Position numbers and translations under genes: made by a program. 64,000 nt of DNA, taken from Streptomyces sp. Tu6071 (GTDB taxonomy: Bacteria; Actinomycetota; Actinomycetes; Streptomycetales; Streptomycetaceae). This document shows, piece after piece, positions 18,055 to 29,636 of the stretch. Under the pieces are notes generated by a model. The model was not told the DNA's origin. It worked only from the letters and a program-made list of their open reading frames with translations, and searched no databases. Position 1 is the stretch's first letter. Every line of letters starts with the position of its first letter. The DNA is taken from contig NZ_CM001165.1 of the NCBI RefSeq assembly GCF_000213055.1, positions 3,197,945 through 3,261,944 on the forward strand, written 5' to 3'.

Positions 18055-18066
18055 CGGAACGTTCCG
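18055..18066. promoter_or_regulatory. Perfect palindrome in a divergent promoter region
   Basis: CGGAACGTTCCG is a perfect 12-bp palindrome 29 bp before the start of the PD-(D/E)XK gene and 119 bp from the aminotransferase start. It is followed by an imperfect CACTACTTAGAGTG. The binding protein is unknown. Confidence 0.35.
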
Positions 18067-18094
18067 GCACGATTTCACTACTTAGAGTGTTCAC

Positions 18095-19033
18095 ATGGTC
18101 ACCTCCCATCACGAGGCCTCGCACCGGATTTTCCAGGACCGGCCCGAACTGCTCGGCCCCGTCTTCCGGATGCTCGGGGTCCCGCTGCCTACGAAACTCG
18201 CGGTCGACGTGCTCAACTCCGACGTCACCGAGATGCGTCCCGTCGAGCGCCGCATCGACAGCGTCCTGCACATCACGCCCTCGGAGGGGAAGCCCTTCCT
18301 GCTCGCCATCGAGGCGCAGGGCAGGAAGTCCGCGGAGAAGGCCGCGAGCTGGACCTACTACCTGGGCTATCTGACGGCCAAGTACCAGTGCCCGGCCAAT
18401 CTCCTGGTCGTCTGCGCCGACGCACCCACGGCCCACTGGGCCGAGGGCCCCTTCGAACTCGGCGGGGCGAACTGGCCCAGCCTGACGCTGCGCCCGCTCG
18501 TGGCGGGCCCGCACAACATCCCCCTCATCACCGACCCGGCCGAGGCCGCCGACGACATCGCCCTCGCGGTCTTCTCGGTCCTCACGCACGCCGGGCACAA
18601 GCTGACCCACGAGACACTGCGGGCGCTGGGTGCCGCGCTGCGCAAGGCCGATCCGCGGTCCAGTGAGTACTTTTTCGATATCGTGAACATGGGGCTGGCC
18701 GGCACCAGCCACCGCGCACTCTGGGAGGACATCATGAGGGCCAGCTACTTCCCCGGAAGCGGCACTCTCCTTGAGCGGACTTTCCTGGAAGGGGAGGCCG
18801 AAGGACAGGCCAAGGGCAAAGCGGAGGGCAAGGCCGAGGGCAAGGCCGAGGGCATGGCCGAGGGCAGGATCTCCGCCCTCCTCAGGCTCCTCGCCGCCCG
18901 CGGCATCCCCTTCGCCGAGGCGGCCGAGGCCCGCATCAGGGCCTGCACCGACACCGACACCCTCGACGCCTGGTTCGACCGCGCCCTCACCGTCCGCACG
19001 ATCGCGGAAGTCCTCGACCCGCCCGTCGGCTGA
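18095..19033 (+). CDS. PD-(D/E)XK nuclease-family protein (Rpn/transposase-like)
   Basis: A 312-residue protein. The region 45-105 fits the PD-(D/E)XK fold: RRIDSVLHITPSEGKPFLLAIEAQGRK has the Asp (RID) and the E-x-Q/K-type motif (IEAQGRK) on adjacent strands, followed by WTYYLGYLTAKY. The middle is helical. Residues 245-262 are a charged repeat, EG-(Q/K)AKGKAEGKAEGKAEG, typical of the Rpn/PD-(D/E)XK family transposase group, then a short C-terminal helical domain. The family includes recombination-promoting nucleases, but many members are uncharacterised and common in Streptomyces in several copies. The gene sits next to a MITE-like element; whether they are linked is unknown. Confidence 0.7.
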   Translation: MVTSHHEASHRIFQDRPELLGPVFRMLGVPLPTKLAVDVLNSDVTEMRPVERRIDSVLHITPSEGKPFLLAIEAQGRKSAEKAASWTYYLGYLTAKYQCPANLLVVCADAPTAHWAEGPFELGGANWPSLTLRPLVAGPHNIPLITDPAEAADDIALAVFSVLTHAGHKLTHETLRALGAALRKADPRSSEYFFDIVNMGLAGTSHRALWEDIMRASYFPGSGTLLERTFLEGEAEGQAKGKAEGKAEGKAEGMAEGRISALLRLLAARGIPFAEAAEARIRACTDTDTLDAWFDRALTVRTIAEVLDPPVG

Positions 19034-19036
19034 GCC

Positions 19037-19215
19037 CTAGGGGCTGTCTGACAATTCCCGTCGTCGCCCGAAGGGCGGCCGCGCGGTGTCAGGTGCGTGC
19101 TCCCGGCGCGCCGGCCCCGGATCCCTGTACTGGACGTACCGGGGTCCGGGGCCGGCGCGGTGGGAGGGCGTGCATGGCGTCGCGCGGCAGACGGGAATTG
19201 TCAGACAGGCCCTAG
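19037..19215. mobile_element. 171-bp foldback MITE with CTAG target duplication
   Basis: The element is 19041-19211. The left end GGGCTGTCTGACAATTCCCG and the right end (19190-19211) are inverted copies over 22 bp with one mismatch, and CTAG lies directly outside both ends (19037-19040, 19212-19215), as expected of a target site duplication. The interior is also largely self-complementary (GCGCCGGCCCCGGA at about 19113 pairs with TCCGGGGCCGGCGC at about 19144), so the whole element folds into one long hairpin. It has no coding capacity. It fits between two convergent stop codons; the right CTAG holds the TAG stop of the XRE gene. Confidence 0.85.
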
Positions 19216-20699
19216 CCCTTCACCTCCGGTCCCCATGCCGTGTCGCCCGGTGGCCACTGCCACGTGGGGCGGTTCTTGGCGGGGGCCGTGCGGAAGGGGG
19301 TGCCCGCGTCGGTGACGCGGAGGGTGCCGTGGCGGTCGCCGCTGGACCAGTCGATCTCCAGGCACCACGTGACGTCGTGCGCCGTCGTGTTCGCCGTCAC
19401 GTAGAACACCTCGGGGTCGCTCGCGCTCACCTTGTACGGGAAGTCCCGCTGCCCCGAGAGCGGCTTGAGCGCGGGCCGGGGCGCGTCGAGGTCGGTCGTG
19501 AAGCCCTCCGCGGGGACGTTGCCGCCGCAGCCCACGCCCATGATGTACGCGTCCCAGGCGAGCGGCGGCCCGCTCCGCAGCGTCCGCACCCGCATCGCGT
19601 TCAGGACGACCGTCTCGTCGCCCGTCCCCTGGAGCGTCACCGCGATCCGCTGCCTCCCCGCCGGTACCGCGCCGAGCGCCCGCGCCCAGCCCGGCGCGTC
19701 GCCCTCGGTCGGCGGTGGCGGCATCTCTTCGTGGTCGCTGTGCACGAGGTAGCGGGGGCTGCACGGGTCCTCCCACGCGTGCGCGTTGACGCGCGCCGTG
19801 ACCGGGGTGCCCGTGGGGGCCTCGGCGGTGGGGGACGTGCGCGGTGCGGAGGCCGTGCGGCTGGGGGTCGTGCGCGGCGAGGGCGTCTGCGAGGGGCTCT
19901 TCGAGGGCGTGGGGCTCTCGCTCTCCATGCGGCTCGGCGTCACCGCCCGGTCGGCCGCCGCCGCGTGTCCCGCCTTCGCGGCCTCGGTGTCCCCGCCGCC
20001 GTCCCCGCCCGCGAGCCGCCCCGCCACGATCCCGCCCCCGGCCACGAGCACCACGAGCGCGGCGGCGGAGGCGAGGAGGACGCGGGAGCGGCGGGGGCGA
20101 GGCCGCGGCGGCGGGGCCGTAGCGGTGAGGGCGGGCTCAGGAAGCTCCTGGTCGGGGGTGGGCGACTGCTGGGGGGTGGGCGACTGCTCGGGGGCGGGCG
20201 ACTGCTCGCGGGCGGGCTCTTGGTCGTGCCGCTCGTCGGCGGGCTGCCGCTCGGGGGCGGGCGCGGTAGGGAGCTTGTGCGGGGCGGGCGCGGCAGGGGT
20301 CTCGTGCGGGGCGGGGGCCTCCGCGGGTTCCGGGGCCGCCGCCGGCTCCTCCCGTACGGGGGCTTCGGCGGCCCCCTCCGGTACCGGCTCCACCGGTGCG
20401 GGCCGTGGCGGCTCGGCCCGTACGGCCTCCTGCTGTTCCTTCGCCGCCGCCCTCGCCGCGTCCGCGAGCAGCCAGCGGCGGTGCAGGTCCATCAGTTCGG
20501 CCCGGTCCGCGCCGCAGAGGCGGGCGAGGCGGTCGGCGGGGGTGAACTCCGCCGGGAGGGCGTCCCCGTTGCAGTAGCGGTGCAGGGTCGACGTGCTCAG
20601 GTGGAGGCGCTTGGCGAGCTGGCCGTAGCTCAGCCCGGACCGCTCCTTGAGCTCCTTCAACCGTGCCGCGAACGCCTCGTTCTCGGCTCCCGAACCCAC
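19212..20699 (-). CDS. Membrane-anchored XRE-family DNA-binding protein with extracytoplasmic domain
   Basis: A 495-residue protein. The N-terminal helix-turn-helix is FAARLKELKERSGLSYGQLAKRLHLSTSTLHRYCNGDALP (about residues 9-48). A Pro/Glu/Ala-rich linker of about 120 residues follows, then one transmembrane helix, VLLASAAALVVLVAGGGIVAG, a second Ser/Thr/Pro-rich linker, and an outside domain with paired cysteines (WEDPCSPRYL, GVGCGGN, WCLEIDW) and beta-rich sequence. The start GTG 20699 lies 8 bp after GAGGGAAGG; an upstream GTG at 20735 is possible. The layout suggests a membrane sensor that binds DNA inside and a ligand or cell wall outside. It is divergent from a lipoprotein gene. Ligand unknown. 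Confidence 0.8.
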   Translation of the reverse strand: MGSGAENEAFAARLKELKERSGLSYGQLAKRLHLSTSTLHRYCNGDALPAEFTPADRLARLCGADRAELMDLHRRWLLADAARAAAKEQQEAVRAEPPRPAPVEPVPEGAAEAPVREEPAAAPEPAEAPAPHETPAAPAPHKLPTAPAPERQPADERHDQEPAREQSPAPEQSPTPQQSPTPDQELPEPALTATAPPPRPRPRRSRVLLASAAALVVLVAGGGIVAGRLAGGDGGGDTEAAKAGHAAAADRAVTPSRMESESPTPSKSPSQTPSPRTTPSRTASAPRTSPTAEAPTGTPVTARVNAHAWEDPCSPRYLVHSDHEEMPPPPTEGDAPGWARALGAVPAGRQRIAVTLQGTGDETVVLNAMRVRTLRSGPPLAWDAYIMGVGCGGNVPAEGFTTDLDAPRPALKPLSGQRDFPYKVSASDPEVFYVTANTTAHDVTWCLEIDWSSGDRHGTLRVTDAGTPFRTAPAKNRPTWQWPPGDTAWGPEVKG

Positions 20700-20955
20700 C
20701 CCGTACCGCCTTCCCTCAGTCCTTCGCACCCCCACCGCCGTCCCGTCCGACCGTTCCAGGCGCCCCCCGTTCGCGCAGGTCAGAGGGGGTGGAACCGTTC
20801 CGGCGTCCCGTCCGGGGCTCTCGCGCTGGCGGCCGGGACACGGGCGGGGCCAAGCTCAGGACATCAAAGCACGGCGCCGGTTCACGACCGGCCGCGCCAC
20901 CGGGCACACCGCCGGTGACCGTGCGACACCCACGTACTGCCCGAGAGGCTTCGTC

Positions 20956-21750
20956 ATGCGCACCTTCACCCGCACCCGCTCCCTCCGTACCCTCGCCGCC
21001 GCCCTCGTCGCGGCGGGCGCCCTCTCGCTCACCGCCTGCTCGGGCGAAGGCAGCGGCGTCGGCGAGGCGAAGGACGCGGGCCCCGCCACCGCCGTCTCCC
21101 AGGCGAGCCAGAAGGAGAAGGCGAAGCCCGCGGAGGAGTCCGCGAAGGGGGACGGCGGCAACACGGCGGGCACCTCCGGCTCCTCGGGCGCCTCCGCCCA
21201 GGGCTCCTCCGGCTCGGACTCCGGTACGGCCTCGGCGGGCGGTACGACGTCGGGCGGCGGTACGGCGAAGAGCTCGGCCGGTGCCGCGGCCGGCGGTGCG
21301 CAGGCCGGTCAGGGCGCCAAGAAGGGTCCCGTCGACACCGCCTGCACCGCCTCCAACAGCAAGGTCCAGGTCTCCTCCGTCTCCCGCCCCGTCAACCACC
21401 TCCTCATCACCCTCACCAACACCTCCGGCGCCACCTGCAACGCCTACTACGCCCCGTACGTCGGCTTCGACGGCGACCAGGCGGCCACGCAGCGGATCGA
21501 GGAGTCGAAGCCGCAGGCCGTCGTGACGCTCGCCCCGGGCGAGCACGCCTACGCCTCGGTCGCGCTCGGCGGCGACGGCGACCACGCCCGTACCTCGCGC
21601 AAGGTCACCGTCTCGATGCCCGGCCGCGACGACGCGGGCACGGTCGGCGGCACCGCCACGCTGAAGGCGCCGGGCGGCAAGGTGTACCTGGACGACAACG
21701 CCGCGGTCAGCTACTGGCAGAACGAGATGAGCGACGCGCTGACCTGGTGA
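20956..21750 (+). CDS. Secreted lipoprotein, DUF4232-like
   Basis: A 264-residue lipoprotein. It has the basic start MRTFTRTRSLRT, a hydrophobic core and the lipobox LTAC (Cys about 28). A Gly/Ser/Ala-rich spacer covers about residues 50-125. The folded domain begins DTACTASNSKVQVSSVSRPVNHLLITLTNTSGATCNAYYAPYVGF and continues to VTLAPGEHAYASVALGG, matching DUF4232-type beta-sandwich domains with a Cys pair. It ends in AVSYWQNEMSDALTW. The ATG is preceded by GAGAGG. It is divergent from the membrane XRE protein, whose outside domain might sense the same surface layer. Function unknown. Confidence 0.82.
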   Translation: MRTFTRTRSLRTLAAALVAAGALSLTACSGEGSGVGEAKDAGPATAVSQASQKEKAKPAEESAKGDGGNTAGTSGSSGASAQGSSGSDSGTASAGGTTSGGGTAKSSAGAAAGGAQAGQGAKKGPVDTACTASNSKVQVSSVSRPVNHLLITLTNTSGATCNAYYAPYVGFDGDQAATQRIEESKPQAVVTLAPGEHAYASVALGGDGDHARTSRKVTVSMPGRDDAGTVGGTATLKAPGGKVYLDDNAAVSYWQNEMSDALTW

Positions 21751-21827
21751 ACGCCCGGACCCGGTGAACGCGCACCGGTCCGGCGGACGCGGGGACCCGG
21801 TGCACGTGCCGGTCCGGCGGACGCGCG

Positions 21828-21862
21828 GCGGCCCGTACCCCACCCGAGGGGGTACGGGCCGC
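21828..21862. terminator. Bidirectional terminator between the lipoprotein and encapsulin genes
   Basis: A perfect 14-bp stem (GCGGCCCGTACCCC / GGGGTACGGGCCGC) with a 7-base loop lies in the 139-bp gap between two convergent genes. Confidence 0.8.
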
Positions 21863-21889
21863 TCCGTGTGCGGGCTCAGCGCCGTCGGC

Positions 21890-23293
21890 TCAGCGCCAGC
21901 GGCTCACCTGCACGTTCTCCAGGACCCCGAGCGCGTCCGGGACGAGGACGGCCGCCGAGTAGTAGGCGGTGACGAGGTACGAGATGATCGCCTGCTCGTC
22001 GATGCCCATGAAGCGGCAGGACAGGCTCGCCTCCAGCTCGTCGGGGATGCCCGGCTGGTGCAGGCCGACGACGCCCTGCTCCTCCTCGCCCGTACGCATG
22101 CAGATGATCGATGTCGTGCGGTCGTCCCGCACCGGGATCTTGTTGCACGGGTAGATCGGGACGCCGCGCCAGGTCGGGACGCGGTGGCCGCCGACGTCGA
22201 TCGACTCGGGGACGAGACCGCGCCTGTTGCACTCGCGGCCGAAGGCGGCGATGGCGCGCGGGTGCGCGAGGAAGAGCTTCGACCCCCGGCGGCGGGAGAG
22301 GAGTTCGTCCATGTCGTCCGGGCTCGGCACCTCGTCGTGCGGCTGGAGGCGCTGGTCGTAGGCGGCGTTCGCGAGGAGCCCGAAGTCGCGGTTGTTGACG
22401 AGTTCGTGCTCCTGGCGCTCGCGCAGCGCCTCCACGGTGAGCCGGAGCTGGTGCTCGGTCTGGTTCATGGGCTGGTTGTAGAGGTCCGCGACGCGCGTGT
22501 GGACCTTCAGCACCGTCTGGGCGACGGAGAGTTCGTACTCGCGCGGGCTCGCCTCGTAGTCGACGAACGTGTGCGGGATGACGGGCTCGCCGCTGTGCCC
22601 GGCGGCGAGGTCGATCGCGGCCTCGCCGTACTTGTTGGTGCGCTGCTCGGGCACGAGGGCCGCGCGGCGCAGGTGCTCGGCGAGGGCCGGGGCGCGCTCG
22701 GCGAGGTTGAGCACGTCCGCCCGGGTGAGGACGAGGACCGTGCACTCGGTCTCCGCGCGGGCCGTGCTCTCCCAGACGGCGTCGTCCGACAGGAGGGCCT
22801 GCTCGCCGAAGTAGGAGCCGTCACCGATGAGGCCCAGGCTCGTCTCGTCGCCGTACGAGCCGGTGCCGAGGCGGGCGATGCGGCCGTGGGCGAGGAGGTG
22901 GACCGCGTCGGCGGACTCCCCCGCGGTCGTGATGACCGTACCGGCGGGGTAGACGCGCTGCTCGCAGCGGCCCGCGAGTTCGCGGAGCGCCTCGGCGTCC
23001 TCGAAGTCGCGCAGCGGCGGCAGTTCGCGCAGCTCGTCGGGGATGACGCTGACCTGCGAGCCGGTCTGGACGAAGGTGACGCGGCCGTCGCCCACGGAGT
23101 AGGAGAGGCGGCGGTTGACCCGGTAGGTGCCGCCCTGCACAGAGACCCACGGCAGCGCCTTGAGCAGCCAGCGGGAGGTGATCTCCTGCATCTGCGGCGC
23201 GGACTTCGTGGTGGTGGCGAGATTGCGCGCCGCCGCTGCCCCGAGTGCCTGCTGGGGCGTTTCCTGTGCTTCGTTTTCAGCGCGGACGGACAA
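21890..23293 (-). CDS. eshA: Family 2B encapsulin shell protein with cyclic-nucleotide-binding-like domain (EshA-like)
   Basis: A 467-residue protein of HK97 phage-capsid fold that should self-assemble into a nanocompartment. The N-arm [34 protein letters not shown] (17-50) and the E-loop region to about 90 are typical of family 2 encapsulins. A cyclic-nucleotide-binding-like domain is inserted at about 95-215 ([28 protein letters not shown]...[12 protein letters not shown]). The rest of the capsid fold follows, ending at [19 protein letters not shown]. In the insert, the phosphate-cassette Arg of CAP-type domains aligns by eye with Trp174, so nucleotide binding may be lost or changed. The start is TTG 23293: GGAGGT lies six bases before it and [11 protein letters not shown] is a sensible N-terminus. 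EshA of S. griseus is this type. It is divergent from geosmin synthase, its likely cargo. Confidence 0.92.
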   Translation of the reverse strand: MSVRAENEAQETPQQALGAAAARNLATTTKSAPQMQEITSRWLLKALPWVSVQGGTYRVNRRLSYSVGDGRVTFVQTGSQVSVIPDELRELPPLRDFEDAEALRELAGRCEQRVYPAGTVITTAGESADAVHLLAHGRIARLGTGSYGDETSLGLIGDGSYFGEQALLSDDAVWESTARAETECTVLVLTRADVLNLAERAPALAEHLRRAALVPEQRTNKYGEAAIDLAAGHSGEPVIPHTFVDYEASPREYELSVAQTVLKVHTRVADLYNQPMNQTEHQLRLTVEALRERQEHELVNNRDFGLLANAAYDQRLQPHDEVPSPDDMDELLSRRRGSKLFLAHPRAIAAFGRECNRRGLVPESIDVGGHRVPTWRGVPIYPCNKIPVRDDRTTSIICMRTGEEEQGVVGLHQPGIPDELEASLSCRFMGIDEQAIISYLVTAYYSAAVLVPDALGVLENVQVSRWR

Positions 23294-26154
<2,861 letters not shown>

Positions 26155-26687
26155 GCGAAACGGACGGGGCGGCGGGCGTCTCCGACAGGCGGCGGGCGTC
26201 TCCGACAGGGGCGGCGGGCGGATCGCGCAACGGGCGCGGCCCGCCCGCCGCCCCTCCGAGCGGGAGGGGTACCTCACGAGTAGGTGAGCGCTCACCCACC
26301 TATGGCCAACGAACTGCCCGGCAGAAACGATCCACCCGGCGTGTCGCGCGCATTCGTCTCACCCCATCGAGTGGCGGGATGTACGACTTCAGCGGAGTTA
26401 TCCACAGATTCGCGAAGGTGGCCGAGCGGTGCCTCCGACTTGCGGAAGACTGATAGCAGGGGAGCCCCCCAGGGCGGGTGGGGGCTGTCCGCCGACCCCG
26501 CCGTGCACCACACCCGCCCGCAATCCCCATGCCCCCCGTGCCCCTCATGCCCCTCCCCCGACCCCACCCACACCCCCACCCCCACCCCCACCCCCCGAGT
26601 AAAACCTCCCCCCTCCTGCGGAGAACCACGTCCCACCCGTTCGTTACCCCTTCGTACCGCGCCGGGACCCCGCCCACAGGAGCCCCC
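26155..26687. other. Gene-free stretch with simple repeats and a lone DnaA-box-like site
   Basis: 533 bp without a credible gene. It holds two copies of a 20-bp unit GGCGGGCGTCTCCGACAGGC (26171-26209), a TTATCCACA at 26398-26406, and a C-rich run of CCCCCA repeats (about 26561-26597). At the right end ACAGGAG is the ribosome site of the DedA gene. No terminator hairpin was recognised after geosmin synthase. Confidence 0.4.
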
Positions 26688-27509
26688 ATGATCACCCTGA
26701 CCGCAGCCACCGCCTCCGCCACCGCAGCCACCACCACCGCAGCCTCCGCCACCGCAGCCACCACCTCCGCAGCCTCCGCTGCCGCAGCCACCACCACCGC
26801 GGCAACCGCCACCACCTCAGCCGCAACGGCAACCGGAACCACCTCCGCCCCCTCCCCCTCCGCCACCTCCTCCGCAGGCGGCCTCACCGGCTGGGCGACC
26901 GATCTCGTCGAGCGGTTCGGCGGTCCCGGTGCCGGGGCCGCGATCGCGCTGGAGAACCTGTTCCCTCCGCTGCCCAGCGAAGTGGTCCTGCCCCTCACGG
27001 GGTTCGCGGCGGGGCGCGGGGTCCTCACCCTCGCGTCCGCCCTCTTCTGGACCACGCTCGGCTCCGTCGTCGGGGCCCTCGCGCTCTACGGCATCGGCGT
27101 CCGGCTCGGCCGTGAGCGCCTCTACGCCCTGTGGGCGCGCATCCCGCTCGTCCGCGTCTCCGACCTGGAGCGTACGGAGGCGTGGTTCTCGCGTCACGGC
27201 ACGAAGGCGATCCTCTTCGGCCGCATGATCCCGGTCTTCCGCAGCCTCGTCTCCGTCCCCGCCGGGCTGACCCGGATGCCGCTGCCCACCTTCACCGCGC
27301 TCACGGCGCTCGGGAGTCTCGCCTGGAACTCCGTTCTGGTGTGCGCGGGTTACCTCCTGGGGGACCGCTGGGAGCTGGTTGAGCGGTACGCGGGTCTGGC
27401 GAGCAGACTCGTCGTGGTCGCCGTCGCCGTGGCCCTCGCGGTGTGGCTCGCGTTCCTCGTACGGAACCGGAAGCGACCCGAAAGCCCGCGCCGCCACCGG
27501 CGCCCCTGA
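26688..27509 (+). CDS. DedA-family membrane protein (SNARE-associated/VTT domain)
   Basis: A 273-residue integral membrane protein. After an unusual Ala/Thr-only N-terminal stretch (residues 5-60), the DedA domain begins at GWATDLVERFGGPGAGAAIALENLFPPLPSEVVLPLTGFAAGRG, with the re-entrant loop motif E...PPLPSE. It continues to FSRHGTKAILFGRMIPVFRSLVSVPAGLTRMPL, the (F/Y)GR.(I/V)P..R...s..AG motif. DedA proteins take part in lipid carrier recycling and membrane homeostasis. The ATG follows ACAGGAG. The low-complexity N-terminus is encoded by near-perfect GCC/ACC triplet repeats; part of it may vary in length between strains. Confidence 0.9.
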   Translation: MITLTAATASATAATTTAASATAATTSAASAAAATTTAATATTSAATATGTTSAPSPSATSSAGGLTGWATDLVERFGGPGAGAAIALENLFPPLPSEVVLPLTGFAAGRGVLTLASALFWTTLGSVVGALALYGIGVRLGRERLYALWARIPLVRVSDLERTEAWFSRHGTKAILFGRMIPVFRSLVSVPAGLTRMPLPTFTALTALGSLAWNSVLVCAGYLLGDRWELVERYAGLASRLVVVAVAVALAVWLAFLVRNRKRPESPRRHRRP

Positions 27510-27983
27510 GCCGGGCCCCTGACCGTGGCGCTCCCCGCGCCGCGCCGGCCTCCCCCACGCGGCGGCCGGCACCCCGCCCGGCCGCCGGGCAGGAAGCCGG
27601 GCCTGCCCGATTCCCCGGCCCACACGCGCCGGACCCTCGCGGTGCTCCGCTCCCTGGAGGGCGAGACGGGCGGGCCGGGCCAGGGACTCGCGCCGCGCGG
27701 GGCACCCCGGGCGGCGCCCCGTAAGGGCGCCCCGCGCCACGGCGCCCGTACGGCCGCCCCCACCCAGCCCCCACCCGGCGCCCCGCCGATCCCGCCCCGC
27801 CGATCCCGCCCATCCCGCCCTTTCGGCCCTCGCACGCTGCCCCCGAGACCGCTCCGCGAAGGACCTCGCGCCCATTACTGTCGGACCGGCCGGTCCCGTA
27901 CCCGGAACCGGCCCGCCCGGCGCCGGCATCCCGGCCCGGCGAGACCCGTACGCGGCAAGGCGAGAGAAGGCGGCGGCCCCCGT
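27510..27983. other. Gene-free stretch before the paralogous pair
   Basis: 474 bp, extremely GC-rich and low in complexity. Open frames extend through it in several phases, but none has a ribosome site or a plausible protein sequence. It should contain the promoter of the following gene. AGAGAAGG near 27964 is the likely ribosome site. Confidence 0.4.
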
Positions 27984-29636
27984 ATGAGCACTCCCGTCCA
28001 CGGCACTTCCGCCCGCGAGTTCCCCGTACGGCAGCGCCCCCGCCGGGAGTCCGCGTCGGCACCGCATCCCCTGCACGCCCTCCAGTCCCGCGCGGGCAAC
28101 GCCGCGACGTACGCGGCCGTGCAGCGCGCGCGGGGCAAGGGGCAGTCCCCGGCCCTGCCCGATATCCCCGAGCTCAGCGCCTCCTCCCAGCAGTCCCGGA
28201 CGCCCGAGGTCACCACCTCCACCCGCGCGCGGACACCCGCGATCGCCGCTCCCCAGCGCGCCCAGACACCCGAGATCGCCGTGAAGGAGGAGCGGAAGAA
28301 GCTGCGGGACCGCATGTCCGCCGCGCTCACCCGGGCGAAGAAGCACTTCGACATCTCCGACACCTTCGTCAGCCGGGGCCAGATCCCGGGCAACGCGGGT
28401 GTCAACAACCTCGGTGCCACAGGCGGCGACACCGGCATCAGCCATGCCGCCGCCGCCTCCGGTTTCGCGGTCGGCGCGGAGAACTTCCTGGCGGACGGCG
28501 TCAACGCCGGGCTCGACGTGATCGACGCGCGCAAGGCGCGCAAGGACTACGCGGCGAACCCGACGGGGCCGACCTCGCACCAGCCGCACAAGAAGACGCG
28601 CACGAAGCCGACCGACGCCCTCAGCAACTCGGCGACCACAGCGGGCGACGGCCTCAGCGCCGTCAAGGACATGCTGCGCAGCGAGGCCGTGGAGCACGCG
28701 CTCAACGTCAGCGAGGCGAGCGGCGGCGTCTCGGGCGTACTCGGCGTCGCCAAGGCGGGGCGCCACGCCCGCCGCTTCGCGCTCACGCAGCGCAAGTACA
28801 GCCAGCTGAAGAAGCTCGACAAGCCCGTACGCACCTCCGAGGAAGCCGTCGCACAGCTCGGCGAGGCGAACAGGACGGGGCAACTGGCCTTCGGCCGGGC
28901 CTACGTCGCGCTCAACCGGATGTGGGACGAAGAGGGCGGCGAGCAGTTCGCGGAACAGCTCGACGAGGCCCTCGACACCGCGATCGGCGCCGCCACCGAG
29001 GTCAAGGAGGCGGCGGCACGGTTGAGGCATGCCGAGGACTCGAACGCGATGGCCGACTCCCAGGACTACTCGCTCAGCAAGCAGCGGCACAAGATGGGCA
29101 AACTCGCCGCCAGCGCGGCAGGCGAGAGCCTGAAGGCGGCGAGCGGTGCGGCGACGATCGCGACCGCCGTGACCGCCGGTCTCGCGACGACCCCGGTCGG
29201 CTGGGGCCTCGCGGCCGCGGCGGCCGGATTCCTCCTCGGCGGCGCGCTCTACAAGAGCGTCCAAGCGGGCAAACTGCGGTACGAGGACGCCAAGGACCCG
29301 AATCGGTGGGCCCCCGAGGGCGCCGAGCACTACCGCGAGCCCAAGACCAAGGACGAGGCGCTCAAGGAATCGCTCAAGTTCTGGCGCAAGGTGGAGCACG
29401 GCAAGCGGCAGGCCGTCGCGCGCGAGATCTACAAGCGCGCGGCGGGCGAGGCGATCCCCGGCAGCAAGGAGACCGCCCCCGACATGCGCGCCTCGGCGCG
29501 CGCCCTCCTCATCGCCCTCAAGGCCGGCCCCTCCCACCTCGGCCTGAGCCAGGAGGCCTGGGCCGAGTCCCTCAACGACCCCGATCGCACGGCCTCTTGG
29601 CATGCGGAGATCGCGGCGCAGCTCGCCTCGGGCTGA
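27984..29636 (+). CDS. Large protein of unknown function with LQxxAGNxA motif and hydrophobic hairpin (paralogue 1)
   Basis: A 550-residue protein. Domains in order: a short basic N-terminus with HPLHALQSRAGNAATYAAVQRARG (residues 31-54); a disordered Ser/Thr/Pro region to about 95; a helical core with FVSRGQIPGNAGVNNLGATGGDTGISHAAAASGFAVGAENFLADGVNAGLDVI; further helices; a hydrophobic hairpin ATIATAVTAGLATTPVGWGLAAAAAGFLLGGALY (about 380-413); and a C-terminal helical domain ALKESLKFWRKVEHGKRQAVAREIYKRAAG. The LQxxAGNxA N-terminus recurs in Streptomyces proteins tied to extracellular contractile injection systems, and a Gly/Ala hairpin is seen in pore-forming toxins, so an effector role is possible but unproven. 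A paralogue follows. Start ATG 27984; leader homologous to that of the paralogue. Confidence 0.8.
   Translation: MSTPVHGTSAREFPVRQRPRRESASAPHPLHALQSRAGNAATYAAVQRARGKGQSPALPDIPELSASSQQSRTPEVTTSTRARTPAIAAPQRAQTPEIAVKEERKKLRDRMSAALTRAKKHFDISDTFVSRGQIPGNAGVNNLGATGGDTGISHAAAASGFAVGAENFLADGVNAGLDVIDARKARKDYAANPTGPTSHQPHKKTRTKPTDALSNSATTAGDGLSAVKDMLRSEAVEHALNVSEASGGVSGVLGVAKAGRHARRFALTQRKYSQLKKLDKPVRTSEEAVAQLGEANRTGQLAFGRAYVALNRMWDEEGGEQFAEQLDEALDTAIGAATEVKEAAARLRHAEDSNAMADSQDYSLSKQRHKMGKLAASAAGESLKAASGAATIATAVTAGLATTPVGWGLAAAAAGFLLGGALYKSVQAGKLRYEDAKDPNRWAPEGAEHYREPKTKDEALKESLKFWRKVEHGKRQAVAREIYKRAAGEAIPGSKETAPDMRASARALLIALKAGPSHLGLSQEAWAESLNDPDRTASWHAEIAAQLASG

Noticed and set aside
19712..20122. 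Plus-strand frames rich in Arg/Pro/Ser opposite the membrane XRE gene
   Set aside because: Antisense shadows of its low-complexity linkers.
26417..26480. GGTGGCCGAGCGG resembling the D-arm of a leucine or serine tRNA
   Set aside because: No matching acceptor stem, anticodon arm or T-loop (TTCRANY) can be formed; chance similarity.
27350..27835. Minus-strand 161-codon frame in the spacer after the DedA gene
   Set aside because: Overlaps the DedA gene, has Gly/Arg/Pro-only composition and no start signals.
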